From Bacteroidales bacterium UBA1195 (GTDB taxonomy: Bacteria; Bacteroidota; Bacteroidia; Bacteroidales; WCHB1-69), in assembly GCA_002309855.1 (NCBI GenBank), contig DBYD01000008.1:1-35830 (forward strand): a DNA stretch of 35,830 nt, in the 5' to 3' direction. Made by a program: the position numbers and the translations under genes. This document shows positions 15,238 through 22,928 of the stretch, piece after piece (position 1 is the first letter of the stretch; every line of letters begins with the position of its first letter). Under the pieces are notes generated by a model. It saw nothing but the letters and a program-made list of their open reading frames with translations. It searched no databases and was not told where the DNA came from.

Positions 15238-16026
15238 ATGAAAACCATCGCCATACCAATTCTTTTCGGCCTTATGGCCACCTGCGGACATCGGAACACA
15301 CCGGCCAACAGTCCGGAAACGGACAATTTTAAACCGGAAACGGACAATTTCGGCTTCGAGACCGACAGTTTTGTCACACCTGACGGCAAAACCGTGAAAA
15401 TCCATGCGCTGACCCATGCCAGCATACGCATCGAATACGACGGGAAGGAAATCGAGATCGACCCGGTGTGCAATGCCGGAAGCCGCACCATCGACTACAC
15501 CAAGTTTCCCAAAGCGGATGTGATTCTGGTCACCCACGAGCATTTCGACCATCTTGACCACGCCGCCATCGCCACGCTTACCAAAAATGGGACGCAGCTT
15601 TTCATCAACCGGGACGGTGCCGCCAAGCTCGGCCACGGGACGGTCATGGCAAACGGAGGGCGCACTGAGGTCGGCGGCTGGCTGACGATTGAGGCGGTGC
15701 CGGCCTACAACACCACGGAGGGGCATCTGCAGTTCCATCCCAAAGGGCGCGACAACGGCTATATCCTCACCATCGGAGGGCTGCGCATCTACATTGCCGG
15801 TGACACCGAGGACATTCCGGAAATGGACAGCGTCAAAAACACAGATGTTGCCTTCCTGCCATGCAACCAGCCCTACACCATGACTCCGGAACAGATTATG
15901 CTGGCGGCGCGGCGCATCCGTCCAAAGGTGCTGTTCCCCTACCATTACAGCCAGACGGATCTCAGCCAGCTGGCGGACGGCCTGAAGGGCGACGGCATCG
16001 ATGTGCGCATCAGGAACTACCAGTAA
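15238..16026 (+). CDS. Metallo-beta-lactamase-fold hydrolase, UlaG-like, exported
   Basis: A 262-residue protein. The N-terminus (MKTIAIPILFGLMATCGH) looks like a lipoprotein signal with the anchor Cys at residue 16, so it is probably periplasmic. After a short repeat linker (PETDNF twice, FETDSF once) comes a metallo-beta-lactamase domain with THEHFDHLDH (metal motif), a GDT motif (IAGDTED) and a final PYHYSQ histidine. The order and short length match the UlaG/YtnP-like 'metal-dependent hydrolase' group; typical relatives hydrolyse lactones or phosphodiesters. The substrate cannot be read from sequence. It follows the DUF4153 gene by 24 bases. Confidence 0.85.
   Translation: MKTIAIPILFGLMATCGHRNTPANSPETDNFKPETDNFGFETDSFVTPDGKTVKIHALTHASIRIEYDGKEIEIDPVCNAGSRTIDYTKFPKADVILVTHEHFDHLDHAAIATLTKNGTQLFINRDGAAKLGHGTVMANGGRTEVGGWLTIEAVPAYNTTEGHLQFHPKGRDNGYILTIGGLRIYIAGDTEDIPEMDSVKNTDVAFLPCNQPYTMTPEQIMLAARRIRPKVLFPYHYSQTDLSQLADGLKGDGIDVRIRNYQ
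15313..15371 (+). repeat. Three 21-nt tandem repeats in the linker of the MBL lipoprotein
   Basis: The 17-mer CCGGAAACGGACAATTT occurs exactly at 15313-15329 and 15334-15350, and a degenerate third copy lies at 15355-15371, all 21 nt apart and in frame. They encode the PETDNF-type linker between the lipobox and the catalytic domain. Confidence 0.85.
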
Positions 16027-16100
16027 TTTGCCTGTGACTGTCCGTGCTGATTCTATTTCTCGGGTGGTTCTGGTATTGAATCACGCTGTCTATTAACACC

Positions 16101-16598
16101 ATGTCCGAACTCAAAACCATCTTGTCAGACCGCATCAGCGGGTATGAAGCCAAAATGTTAGGCGCGAGTGGTCGTGAAGAGGAACTTTTCCGGCTGCTGT
16201 TTGATGCGGACAAGCGCACCTCCGACAATGCCGCATGGGCGCTGACCCATCTTCCCCCATCGGCGGACAGTTGGCTGGCCGAACGGCAGGAGGCTTTGAT
16301 TGACGAGGTGTTGCGCACAAACAGCACCTCCAAGCGCAGGCTTATACTATCACTGTTGGCGCGAACCCCGTTCGAGCGCGACCGGCTCCGCACCGATTTT
16401 CTGGATTTCTGCTTCAACACAATACTTTCCACCGAACCGGTCGGCGTACGGACTCTGGCCGTCAAGCTGTCGTATGCGCAAAGCAGGCATTATCCCGAAC
16501 TGCTTGAGGAGTTCAAAAGCATCCTCCAGATGATGGTTCCTGAAGAGCAGTCCGCCGCCATGCGGCTCCTGCTGAAAAAGGTGACGGGCGGTGATTGA
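16101..16598 (+). CDS. Hypothetical helical (HEAT-like) protein
   Basis: A 165-residue protein without signal peptide or membrane helix. It appears all-helical, with a segment (DKRTSDNAAWALTHLPP) reminiscent of a HEAT repeat and further amphipathic helices such as GVRTLAVKLSYAQSRHYPE. It resembles small HEAT-like proteins found in Bacteroidetes, probably a binding scaffold in the cytoplasm. The family is not identified with certainty. It lies between the MBL lipoprotein (74 bases upstream) and fic (96 bases downstream, which has its own promoter). Confidence 0.7.
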   Translation: MSELKTILSDRISGYEAKMLGASGREEELFRLLFDADKRTSDNAAWALTHLPPSADSWLAERQEALIDEVLRTNSTSKRRLILSLLARTPFERDRLRTDFLDFCFNTILSTEPVGVRTLAVKLSYAQSRHYPELLEEFKSILQMMVPEEQSAAMRLLLKKVTGGD

Positions 16599-16611
16599 TT
16601 TTTTTCTCCCT

Positions 16612-16645
16612 TTTGAAATCCGTATTGGAATTTTTTGTAATTTTG
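16612..16645 (+). promoter_or_regulatory. Promoter of the fic gene
   Basis: A TTTG (-33 element) at 16612-16615 is followed after 22 bases by TAATTTTG (16638-16645), matching the TAnnTTTG -7 consensus of Bacteroidetes housekeeping sigma. Transcription should start near 16652, about 43 bases before the fic ATG. Confidence 0.6.
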
Positions 16646-16652
16646 CAGCCGA

Positions 16653-16676
16653 AAAGGTGGCCATATAGCCACCTTT
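16653..16676. promoter_or_regulatory. Perfect 9-bp inverted repeat at the fic transcription start
   Basis: AAAGGTGGC (16653-16661) and GCCACCTTT (16668-16676) flank a 6-nt CATATA spacer, just downstream of the predicted -7 box. It may be an operator for a dimeric repressor, possibly the C-terminal winged-helix domain of the Fic protein itself, or a 5'-leader hairpin in the mRNA. Confidence 0.55.
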
Positions 16677-16694
16677 AAGAAAACATTTTTAAAA

Positions 16695-17771
16695 ATGCGA
16701 TACCTTACATTAGAGAAAGCAATTACAGCGTGGCGGAGCATCCAGCCACTATCGGAAGAGGACAGAAACAGGCTGAGCCGCCGGTTTACGGTTGATTTCA
16801 ACTTCAATTCCAACCACATGGAGGGCAACACCCTGACATACGGGCAGACCGAAATCCTGCTGTTGTTCGGCAAGGTGATAGGCGAGGCCAACGTGAAGGA
16901 TGTGCAGGATATGACAGCGAGCAATGTCACACTCAAGATGATGAAGGAAGAGGCTCTTTTGAAGGAGACACCTCTTACACAAAATTTCATCCACACACTG
17001 CACCGCACCCTTCTTCGTGAGGACTATACCGTTTACCGTAACCTGCCCGGCGGCATGCAGACCAGCTACACCATCCATGCGGGGCAATACAAGACACGCC
17101 CCAACAGTGTTATCACCCGTTACGGGGACCGGTTCGAATATGCTTCGCCTGAAGAGACACCCGCCCTGATGACTGACCTTGTGGATTGGTACAACAGTGC
17201 GGAGGTTTCGGGAAAGCTTTCGCCGGTGGAACTGGCGGCTCTGTTCCATTACCGTTATATCCGCATCCACCCGTTTGAGGACGGCAACGGACGCATTGCA
17301 CGACTGATGGTGAACTACATTCTGACAAGGCATGACTACCCGATGATTGTGGTGCGCAGCAGGCTTAAGAACACCTATTTGGAGGCGTTGCATCATGCTG
17401 ATTTGATGGTGGGTGCCGCTCCGCACGACGGTGCGCACGCCAGTCTGACAAAAATACGGCCTTTTCTACAATATTTCAAACAGTTGATGGCAAATGAAAT
17501 ATATACGGACGTATGTTTTCTGACTGAACATGACCCGTCGCTGTGGTGGTACGACGGCGAGCGCATCGTATTCCGCTCACCCCATTATGGCGAACTCCTC
17601 ATGATGATGATGACGGAGCCGGTACTAACTCTTTCGGAGATGCAGAGCCGCATGGGCATCAATATGTCAGCGGTGAAAAAACTGGTAAATCTTCTGCTTG
17701 ACAAACATTACATTGAGCGTGGCTCAACGGAAGGTTCCTGGCGGGTTTTCATCACGCCGTCGATAGAATAA
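16695..17771 (+). CDS. Class II Fic family protein with C-terminal winged helix
   Basis: A 358-residue Fic protein. The active motif HPFEDGNGRIAR begins at His192 and is complete (HxFx[D/E]GNGRxxR), so it should transfer AMP (or another nucleotide moiety) to a target hydroxyl. An N-terminal inhibitory helix motif SNHMEG (residues 39-44, [S/T]xxxE[G/N]) places it in class II, which autoinhibits through Glu43. The C-terminal 80 residues (LSEMQSRMGINMSAVKKLV) form a winged-helix-like DNA-binding domain, as in many Fic proteins of this architecture. No antitoxin gene (FicA) is adjacent. Such stand-alone proteins may regulate their own expression or modify host or cellular targets; the target is unknown. 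Confidence 0.92.
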   Translation: MRYLTLEKAITAWRSIQPLSEEDRNRLSRRFTVDFNFNSNHMEGNTLTYGQTEILLLFGKVIGEANVKDVQDMTASNVTLKMMKEEALLKETPLTQNFIHTLHRTLLREDYTVYRNLPGGMQTSYTIHAGQYKTRPNSVITRYGDRFEYASPEETPALMTDLVDWYNSAEVSGKLSPVELAALFHYRYIRIHPFEDGNGRIARLMVNYILTRHDYPMIVVRSRLKNTYLEALHHADLMVGAAPHDGAHASLTKIRPFLQYFKQLMANEIYTDVCFLTEHDPSLWWYDGERIVFRSPHYGELLMMMMTEPVLTLSEMQSRMGINMSAVKKLVNLLLDKHYIERGSTEGSWRVFITPSIE

Positions 17772-17789
17772 ATGGTGGGGGATGGAACC

Positions 17790-17837
17790 ATTTACAATCG
17801 CTGGATGAAACAGACAAAATGACCTGTGAAACCATTT
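17790..17837 (+). repeat. Direct repeat copy A: NAGLU-tail/ogt-head remnant
   Basis: This segment is 45/48 identical to 21851-21898 (the end of the GH89 gene and the first codons of ogt). In the reading frame of the GH89 gene it still encodes IYNRWMKQTK and stop (IYERWMKQTK in the intact gene), and the ogt ATG with the next codons follows. It is an orphan scrap between fic and the regulator gene. Confidence 0.9.
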
Positions 17838-17896
17838 TTTAACTTGCGAAACTTAAAATTTTAATAGTTGAATAATTATGTGTTTACTATTTTTTG

Positions 17897-17904
17897 TATC
17901 TTTG
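17897..17904 (+). promoter_or_regulatory. -7 box for the AlbA_2 regulator gene
   Basis: TATCTTTG fits the TAnnTTTG consensus. It lies 26 bases upstream of the ATG at 17930 and supports that start over a TTG at 17894 that would lie inside the promoter. A -33 element is not clear. Confidence 0.55.
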
Positions 17905-17929
17905 CAAATTGAAAAAAAGAAAATTAATT

Positions 17930-19537
17930 ATGGCGTTACCTGTTAACACTCAGGATCTTCTAAATAAAAGGAAAGTGGAATCCAGCCGGATTGAGTTCAA
18001 GAAAGGATGGAATCCGGTGTCCATTTATCATACTATCTGTGCATTTGCCAACGACTTTGACAACCTTGGAGGCGGATATATCATAGTGGGTGTTGAAGAA
18101 GAGAATGGTGTGGCGAGGAGACCTGTCGTCGGAATTCCAACAAGCCAGTTGGACAAAATCCAACGGGAAATACTCAAATATAACCAGTTGATTGAGCCGT
18201 TCTATGCTCCACGAATTTCGGTGGAAGATGTGGATGGCCGGAATGTGTTGGTGATTTGGGTGCCCTCTGGCATCAATCGGCCATATACTGCACCATCTGA
18301 TGTAACGGCCAAAGTGAAGAAGCCTGTATTCTACGTTCGATATGGAACCTCCACTGTCGAAGCAAAAGGCGAGCAATTGGATGAACTTCGGGATATGGCC
18401 AATCGTGTTCCGTTCGATGACCGAGGCAATCCTGAAATAAAACTTTCGGACATCTCGCCACTTTTGGTGAAAGATTATTTGATGAGGGTGGATAGTCTGT
18501 TGCAGAACGAGGACTTGGTGAATGATCTCGAAGGTGTTCTGGAACAGATGGATCTCATGGAGGGTCCTACGGAGAAACGATGTGTCAAGAACGTGGCGGC
18601 CATGATGTTCTGTGAGCATCCTGAGAAATTCTTCCGAACCACCCAAGTGGACATTGTGATATTCCCCGACGGTAGGGATAACAATCCTGACAATATCATT
18701 GAGCTGCCAACAATCAAAGGCTCCGTCCCGATGATGATAAGGGATGCCATGTCGTACCTACGGACGAATGTGATAAAGGAACAGATCAAGAAACAACCTG
18801 ATGACGAACATTCTATACGGTATTTCAACTATCCATATCAGGCATTGGAGGAGGCTGTGGTGAACGCTCTATATCATAGGAACTATAACGAGCGGGAACC
18901 CGTAGAGATTACAATTGAGCCCAACCGAATCTCCATATTGAATCACGGAGGCCCCGACCGCTCCATTCCGTTGGATGTGGTAAGAAAGGCTCAGACGCTC
19001 CGTTGCCGGAAATACCGTAACCGACGATTGGGTGAATTTCTGAAAGAACTGGAGCTGACCGAAGGGCGGGCTACAGGCATACCTACCATACAGAGGAAAC
19101 TGAAGGATAACGGCTCATCTCCGGCAACTATCGATACGGATGAAAACCGTGCTTATTTCCTGATTGATATTCCCTGCCATCCCGACTTTATCAGGGAGGA
19201 TTTGTCCCAAGTTGTGTCCCAAGTTGAACTCAATAATAATGAGCAACTTAAACAGAAATTGTCCCAAGTTGTGTCCCAAGTCGTGTCCCAAGTCAAAGGT
19301 GCAGACTTTGAACTTATCTTAAAGGCGTTTTGGACACTTCAAGAGGAGATGCCGATAAGTGACTTGATGAACAAATTGAACCAATCTAACCGTACCAGAT
19401 TTAGACGGACGTGCTTGAATATCCTTTTAGACAATAGACTTGCCACTCCAACTATTCCAGACAAGCCAAACTCGTCAAAGCAGAAATATGTGTTGACAGA
19501 TTTAGGGAGGAAACTAATTAATGACTGTTCTGATTGA
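17930..19537 (+). CDS. AlbA_2/Schlafen-like ATP-binding transcriptional regulator
   Basis: A 535-residue cytosolic protein from ATG 17930. The N-terminal AlbA_2 (Schlafen-like, formerly AAA_4) domain is recognisable by ESSRIEFKKGW and GGGYIIVGVEEENG. A GHKL-type ATPase domain (HATPase_c_4) follows around EEAVVNALYHRNY and FLKELELTEGRATGIPTIQ. The linker holds a Ser-Gln-Val-Val-rich repeat (residues about 425-455, encoded by 12-nt repeats). The C-terminal region resembles a winged-helix HTH (LSDLMNKLNQSNRTRFRRTCLN...). Proteins of this architecture are common in Bacteroidetes and often annotated as RecG-like helicases or transcription regulators; DNA or RNA binding is likely, but the target is unknown. 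Own promoter at 17897. Confidence 0.88.
   Translation: MALPVNTQDLLNKRKVESSRIEFKKGWNPVSIYHTICAFANDFDNLGGGYIIVGVEEENGVARRPVVGIPTSQLDKIQREILKYNQLIEPFYAPRISVEDVDGRNVLVIWVPSGINRPYTAPSDVTAKVKKPVFYVRYGTSTVEAKGEQLDELRDMANRVPFDDRGNPEIKLSDISPLLVKDYLMRVDSLLQNEDLVNDLEGVLEQMDLMEGPTEKRCVKNVAAMMFCEHPEKFFRTTQVDIVIFPDGRDNNPDNIIELPTIKGSVPMMIRDAMSYLRTNVIKEQIKKQPDDEHSIRYFNYPYQALEEAVVNALYHRNYNEREPVEITIEPNRISILNHGGPDRSIPLDVVRKAQTLRCRKYRNRRLGEFLKELELTEGRATGIPTIQRKLKDNGSSPATIDTDENRAYFLIDIPCHPDFIREDLSQVVSQVELNNNEQLKQKLSQVVSQVVSQVKGADFELILKAFWTLQEEMPISDLMNKLNQSNRTRFRRTCLNILLDNRLATPTIPDKPNSSKQKYVLTDLGRKLINDCSD
19204..19293 (+). repeat. 12-nt repeats in the regulator linker (GTCCCAAGT core)
   Basis: The 9-mer GTCCCAAGT occurs at 19204, 19216, 19261, 19273 and 19285. 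Within each of the two clusters the spacing is exactly 12 nt and in frame, encoding SQVV/VSQV units. Slippage here would change linker length by 4 residues without breaking the frame. Confidence 0.85.
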
Positions 19538-19627
19538 TGTAAGCCGCCTCCCAGCCGGGATATATTATCCGATACGGAGGTCAAAGCCGTAAGTTTGTCG
19601 TTGTAAAATGACTTGCAAAAATTAAAT

Positions 19628-21883
19628 ATGATTACAAGAATGAGACTTTACGCGATAATGCTTGCACTTGCCACCATGACTGCCATGGCACAGGCACAGG
19701 TGCAGCCCTACGCACGCCCCATTGACGGGCTTGCGCACCGCATACTTGGCGACAGGGACACCCTCTTCAAATTTGTATGTCAACCTGATACCGTTGACTA
19801 TTTTGTAATTGAGAGACTGAACGGGGACACCGGGGGCATTCCTAAACGATATGACCAGAAAATCCGTATAACCGGCAACAATGACAATTCGTTGGCAGTT
19901 GGGTTGAATTATTATCTGAAACACTGTGCAGGCATACACGTCTCATGGTTGGCCTGTGAACCCATAGAACTGCCTTCCCAATTCTGGTCCCCTTATAAAC
20001 CCATCCGGAAAGAATCTCTGGTGAAGAATCGCTTTTTCTTGAACTACTGCACCTTCGGATACACCATGCCCTGGTGGAAATGGGAGCAGTGGGAGCGGTT
20101 TATCGACTGGATGGCGCTGAACGGCATTACCATGCCGCTCGCCATTACGGGTCAGGAGGCTGTGTGGTATGAGGTGTGGAAGGAGTTTGGCATGACCGAT
20201 GAGGAGATTCGCGGCTACTTCTCGGGACCTGCACACCTGCCGTGGCACCGCATGGCCAACCTTGACGGTTTCGGTGGTCCGCTGCCGATGTCGTGGCTGG
20301 AGGGACAGAAGGAGTTGCAGAAACAGATTGTGGCCCGCGAGCGCGAGTTCAACATGACACCGGTGCTGCCAGCCTTCGCCGGCCATGTGCCCAAAAGGTT
20401 CGCTGAGATGCACCCCGACGCCGACATCCGGCAGCTGAGCGCATGGTGCGGCTTCGAACCCACCTGCTTCCTCAACTCATCCGATCCGCTGTTCGCCAAA
20501 ATCCAGAAGTCGTTTCTGGAAAAACAGACCGCCCTCTTCGGCACCGACCACATCTATGGCGTGGACCCTTTCAACGAAATGGATCCGCCCAGTTGGGAGC
20601 CCGATTACCTCGCCAGCGTGGCCCGCAACATTTACGGCTCGCTGCAACAATGCGACCCCGCCGCCCGCTGGCTGCAGATGACCTGGGTCTTCTACTACAA
20701 GCGCAAGTCATGGACACCAGAGCGGCTACGCGCCTACCTCACTGCCGTGCCGCAGGACCAGCTGGTGCTGCTCGACTACTTCTGCGAAAAGACGGAGGTG
20801 TGGCGCACCACCGACGGTTTCTACGGACAGCCCTTCATCTGGTGCTACCTCGGCAACTTCGGCGGCAACACCATGCTGGTGGGCAATATCAACGAGCTGG
20901 AGAAAAAACTCGCAGCCGCCTTAGAGGAGGCGGAATCGAACATGACCGGCATCGGCTCCACTCTGGAGGCCTTCGATGTGAGTCCGCAGATTTATGAGTA
21001 CCTCTTCGACCGTGCGTGGGAAAAGCAACCAGATGTGCAGCAATGGATTGCTGATTGGAGCCACCTGCGTTCCGGCAACCGCGACCATCCCGAAACATGG
21101 CAGTTGCTGAACGACAGCATCTACAAGGACTGGTCGTTCTATGGTCTTGGTACCCAATTGGTGGCGCGACCATCTTTAGAAGGACATGGTACCTATTACA
21201 CAAAGCCCTACTATTCTTACAATAACGATACGCTCAAGAGCATCTGCAAGGCTTTTGTCACTAGATTCAGCTTGTATTCAATAGGCAAGGATTCCTACAA
21301 ATACGACTTGGTTAATCTCTTCTCCCAATGGATGGGCAACCGTTTTATGGACATCCGCAACGATTTTACTGCGGCGTATAAGAACCGTGATATCAATGAA
21401 ATGGAACGACAGGTGGAAATCGCCAACCAATTGTTTGCAGACGTGGATACGCTGCTCAACACCCATCCCTCCTTTATGTTAGGACCTTGGATTGAGATGG
21501 CACGCGACTGGGGAACCACCGAGGCGGAGAAGGACTACTACGAGCGGCAGGCGCGCACGTTGCTCACCATCTGGGGCGGTCCCGTGCTCAACGACTATGC
21601 CAACCGGATGTGGGGCGGTCTGGTGAAGGATTATTACGCCCGCCGTTGGAACCTCTTCTTCGAGGCGGTCATCCAGGCCGTGAAAGAGGGCAAGGAGTTC
21701 GACGAAAAGGCTTTCGGTGAAGAGCTCTCCAAGTTTGAGCAGGCATGGACGGAGAGCCACACGAAGTATCCGGTGGAGCCGCAGAAGGTGGAAAACAAAA
21801 TAGATAAAAACATCCCCAATTGGCATCCTACATACCGGGTAGCCGCAATGATTTACGAACGCTGGATGAAACAGACAAAATGA
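19628..21883 (+). CDS. GH89 alpha-N-acetylglucosaminidase
   Basis: A 751-residue protein from ATG 19628 with a Sec signal peptide (core LYAIMLALATM, cleavage after AMAQA). It matches GH89: the NAGLU N-terminal domain, then the TIM-barrel signatures FNYCTFGYTMPWWKWEQWE, WMALNGITMPL, HMANLDGFGGPLP and PFNEMDPPSWEPD. Residue Glu317 in the last motif aligns with the human catalytic E316, and Glu447 in STLEAFDVSPQIYE with human E446. The enzyme removes terminal alpha-linked GlcNAc from glycans such as heparan sulfate or mucin chains. It ends overlapping the ogt start (ATGA). A TTG further upstream (19613) is possible but less likely. Confidence 0.95.
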   Translation: MITRMRLYAIMLALATMTAMAQAQVQPYARPIDGLAHRILGDRDTLFKFVCQPDTVDYFVIERLNGDTGGIPKRYDQKIRITGNNDNSLAVGLNYYLKHCAGIHVSWLACEPIELPSQFWSPYKPIRKESLVKNRFFLNYCTFGYTMPWWKWEQWERFIDWMALNGITMPLAITGQEAVWYEVWKEFGMTDEEIRGYFSGPAHLPWHRMANLDGFGGPLPMSWLEGQKELQKQIVAREREFNMTPVLPAFAGHVPKRFAEMHPDADIRQLSAWCGFEPTCFLNSSDPLFAKIQKSFLEKQTALFGTDHIYGVDPFNEMDPPSWEPDYLASVARNIYGSLQQCDPAARWLQMTWVFYYKRKSWTPERLRAYLTAVPQDQLVLLDYFCEKTEVWRTTDGFYGQPFIWCYLGNFGGNTMLVGNINELEKKLAAALEEAESNMTGIGSTLEAFDVSPQIYEYLFDRAWEKQPDVQQWIADWSHLRSGNRDHPETWQLLNDSIYKDWSFYGLGTQLVARPSLEGHGTYYTKPYYSYNNDTLKSICKAFVTRFSLYSIGKDSYKYDLVNLFSQWMGNRFMDIRNDFTAAYKNRDINEMERQVEIANQLFADVDTLLNTHPSFMLGPWIEMARDWGTTEAEKDYYERQARTLLTIWGGPVLNDYANRMWGGLVKDYYARRWNLFFEAVIQAVKEGKEFDEKAFGEELSKFEQAWTESHTKYPVEPQKVENKIDKNIPNWHPTYRVAAMIYERWMKQTK

Positions 21884-21898
21884 CCTGCGAAACCATTT
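21851..21898 (+). repeat. Direct repeat copy B: end of GH89 gene/start of ogt
   Basis: This is the intact copy that matches 17790-17837 at 45 of 48 positions. It spans the last GH89 codons, the stop and the first six codons of ogt. Confidence 0.9.
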
Positions 21899-22347
21899 AC
21901 CACACCCCGGACGGGTTCGACGACATAATCCTAACCGCCGATGGCGGGGTGTTGACGGGATTGCGGTTCACGGGAACGTCCGTGGTTGTGGATACGCAAC
22001 CACCGACACCCGTCATCCGCGACACCTGCCGTTGGCTGGACATCTATTTTTCAGGCCGCCAACCCGATTTCACCCCTGTTTTTCAAATGGACAACCTGAC
22101 CCCGTTCCGCAAAAGGGTGCTGGAGATGGTCTGCACCATCCCGTGGGGGCGCATCATGACATACGGGGAAATCGCCGGACATTTGGGAATCCGTTCGGCG
22201 CAGGCCGTGGGCGGCGCGGTGGGCTGGAACCCCATCTGCCTGATTGTGCCCTGCCACCGTGTTATGGGCGCGAACGGCAGCCTCACCGGCTATGGCGGCG
22301 GATTGCGCAACAAGGCCGCGCTGCTCCGGCTGGAGGGCGCGATCTAA
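21880..22347 (+). CDS. ogt: Methylated-DNA-protein cysteine methyltransferase
   Basis: A 155-residue protein starting at ATG 21880, whose ATGA overlaps the GH89 stop. The alkyl-acceptor site IVPCHRVMG is at Cys125, preceded by the RVLEMVCTIPWGRIMTYGEIA winged-helix DNA-binding segment; GSLTGYGGGL follows. It repairs O6-alkylguanine by transferring the alkyl group to Cys125 and is used once. The N-terminal domain is short, as in the Ogt group. A longer frame beginning inside the GH89 gene is possible but not expected. It likely shares an mRNA with the glycosidase upstream. Confidence 0.93.
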   Translation: MTCETIYHTPDGFDDIILTADGGVLTGLRFTGTSVVVDTQPPTPVIRDTCRWLDIYFSGRQPDFTPVFQMDNLTPFRKRVLEMVCTIPWGRIMTYGEIAGHLGIRSAQAVGGAVGWNPICLIVPCHRVMGANGSLTGYGGGLRNKAALLRLEGAI

Positions 22348-22424
22348 CCTTCCCCTCCGGCCTCGCAAAATCCTTTAATGACACACGTTTCCAGTATGTT
22401 GAAAAAAACATGAAAAAATTAATC

Positions 22425-22928
22425 CTATCGTCCCCAATCTTTTATTCTTGCTTCAAATTCAGAGGTGGGAAGTCCCAGTTTTGGATTCACCTTAGTTGAC
22501 AGTTCATACAGCTTCGTTGCTGCAGTTTTCTTTATAAGGATTCCGGAATCTACCAAATTGTCAAATACCCACAGATGTCCATGCACTTCTATTCCATGTT
22601 GATTTGCTGTGGATCTCAGGTTTTTATCACTTGTAAGCAAAATTGTCTTTTGTTGTTTTGCATATAGCAAAGCCGTACAATCAGGTATGGAAAGCTGATT
22701 CCTTTGTCTTCTTATCTGAATGACTTCTGTGATTTCCACCGCATCCCTAATTACGACAAGACGTTCACTTTGGATATGTGGCTGCAATTGTTCCTGTTGT
22801 TGTGAGTTCAGTTCATCCCATACGGCATCCACCACATGAAAATCGTATGGAAGCAGGAAGAATGCCTCAAGCAAATCCAGCTTACAGAAATCTATAAGAA
22901 TATTCGCGTCATTTACAACTATCTTCAT
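22425..22928 (-). CDS. PIN-domain RNase, likely toxin or processing enzyme
   Basis: A 167-residue PIN-domain protein. The four acidic metal ligands expected of the fold are visible: Asp7 (NDANILID), Glu39 (VWDELN), Asp83 (IPDCTALL) and Asp101 (LLTSDKNLR). It resembles the DUF3368-like group of PIN proteins. It overlaps the stop of the Xre-ImmA gene by four bases (ATGA), so it is translated with it. Pairing a PIN nuclease with an HTH/ImmA protein is a known arrangement of accessory stress or defence loci; whether this acts as a toxin-antitoxin pair is inference. The pair is AT-rich relative to its neighbours. Confidence 0.85.
   Translation of the reverse strand: MKIVVNDANILIDFCKLDLLEAFFLLPYDFHVVDAVWDELNSQQQEQLQPHIQSERLVVIRDAVEITEVIQIRRQRNQLSIPDCTALLYAKQQKTILLTSDKNLRSTANQHGIEVHGHLWVFDNLVDSGILIKKTAATKLYELSTKVNPKLGLPTSEFEARIKDWGR

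Noticed and set aside
17894..17929. A TTG start for the AlbA_2 regulator.
   Set aside because: It would overlap the -7 promoter box; ATG 17930 is preferred.
19204..19293. CRISPR-like repeat cluster in the regulator gene.
   Set aside because: The repeats are in frame, 12 nt apart, and encode a protein linker.
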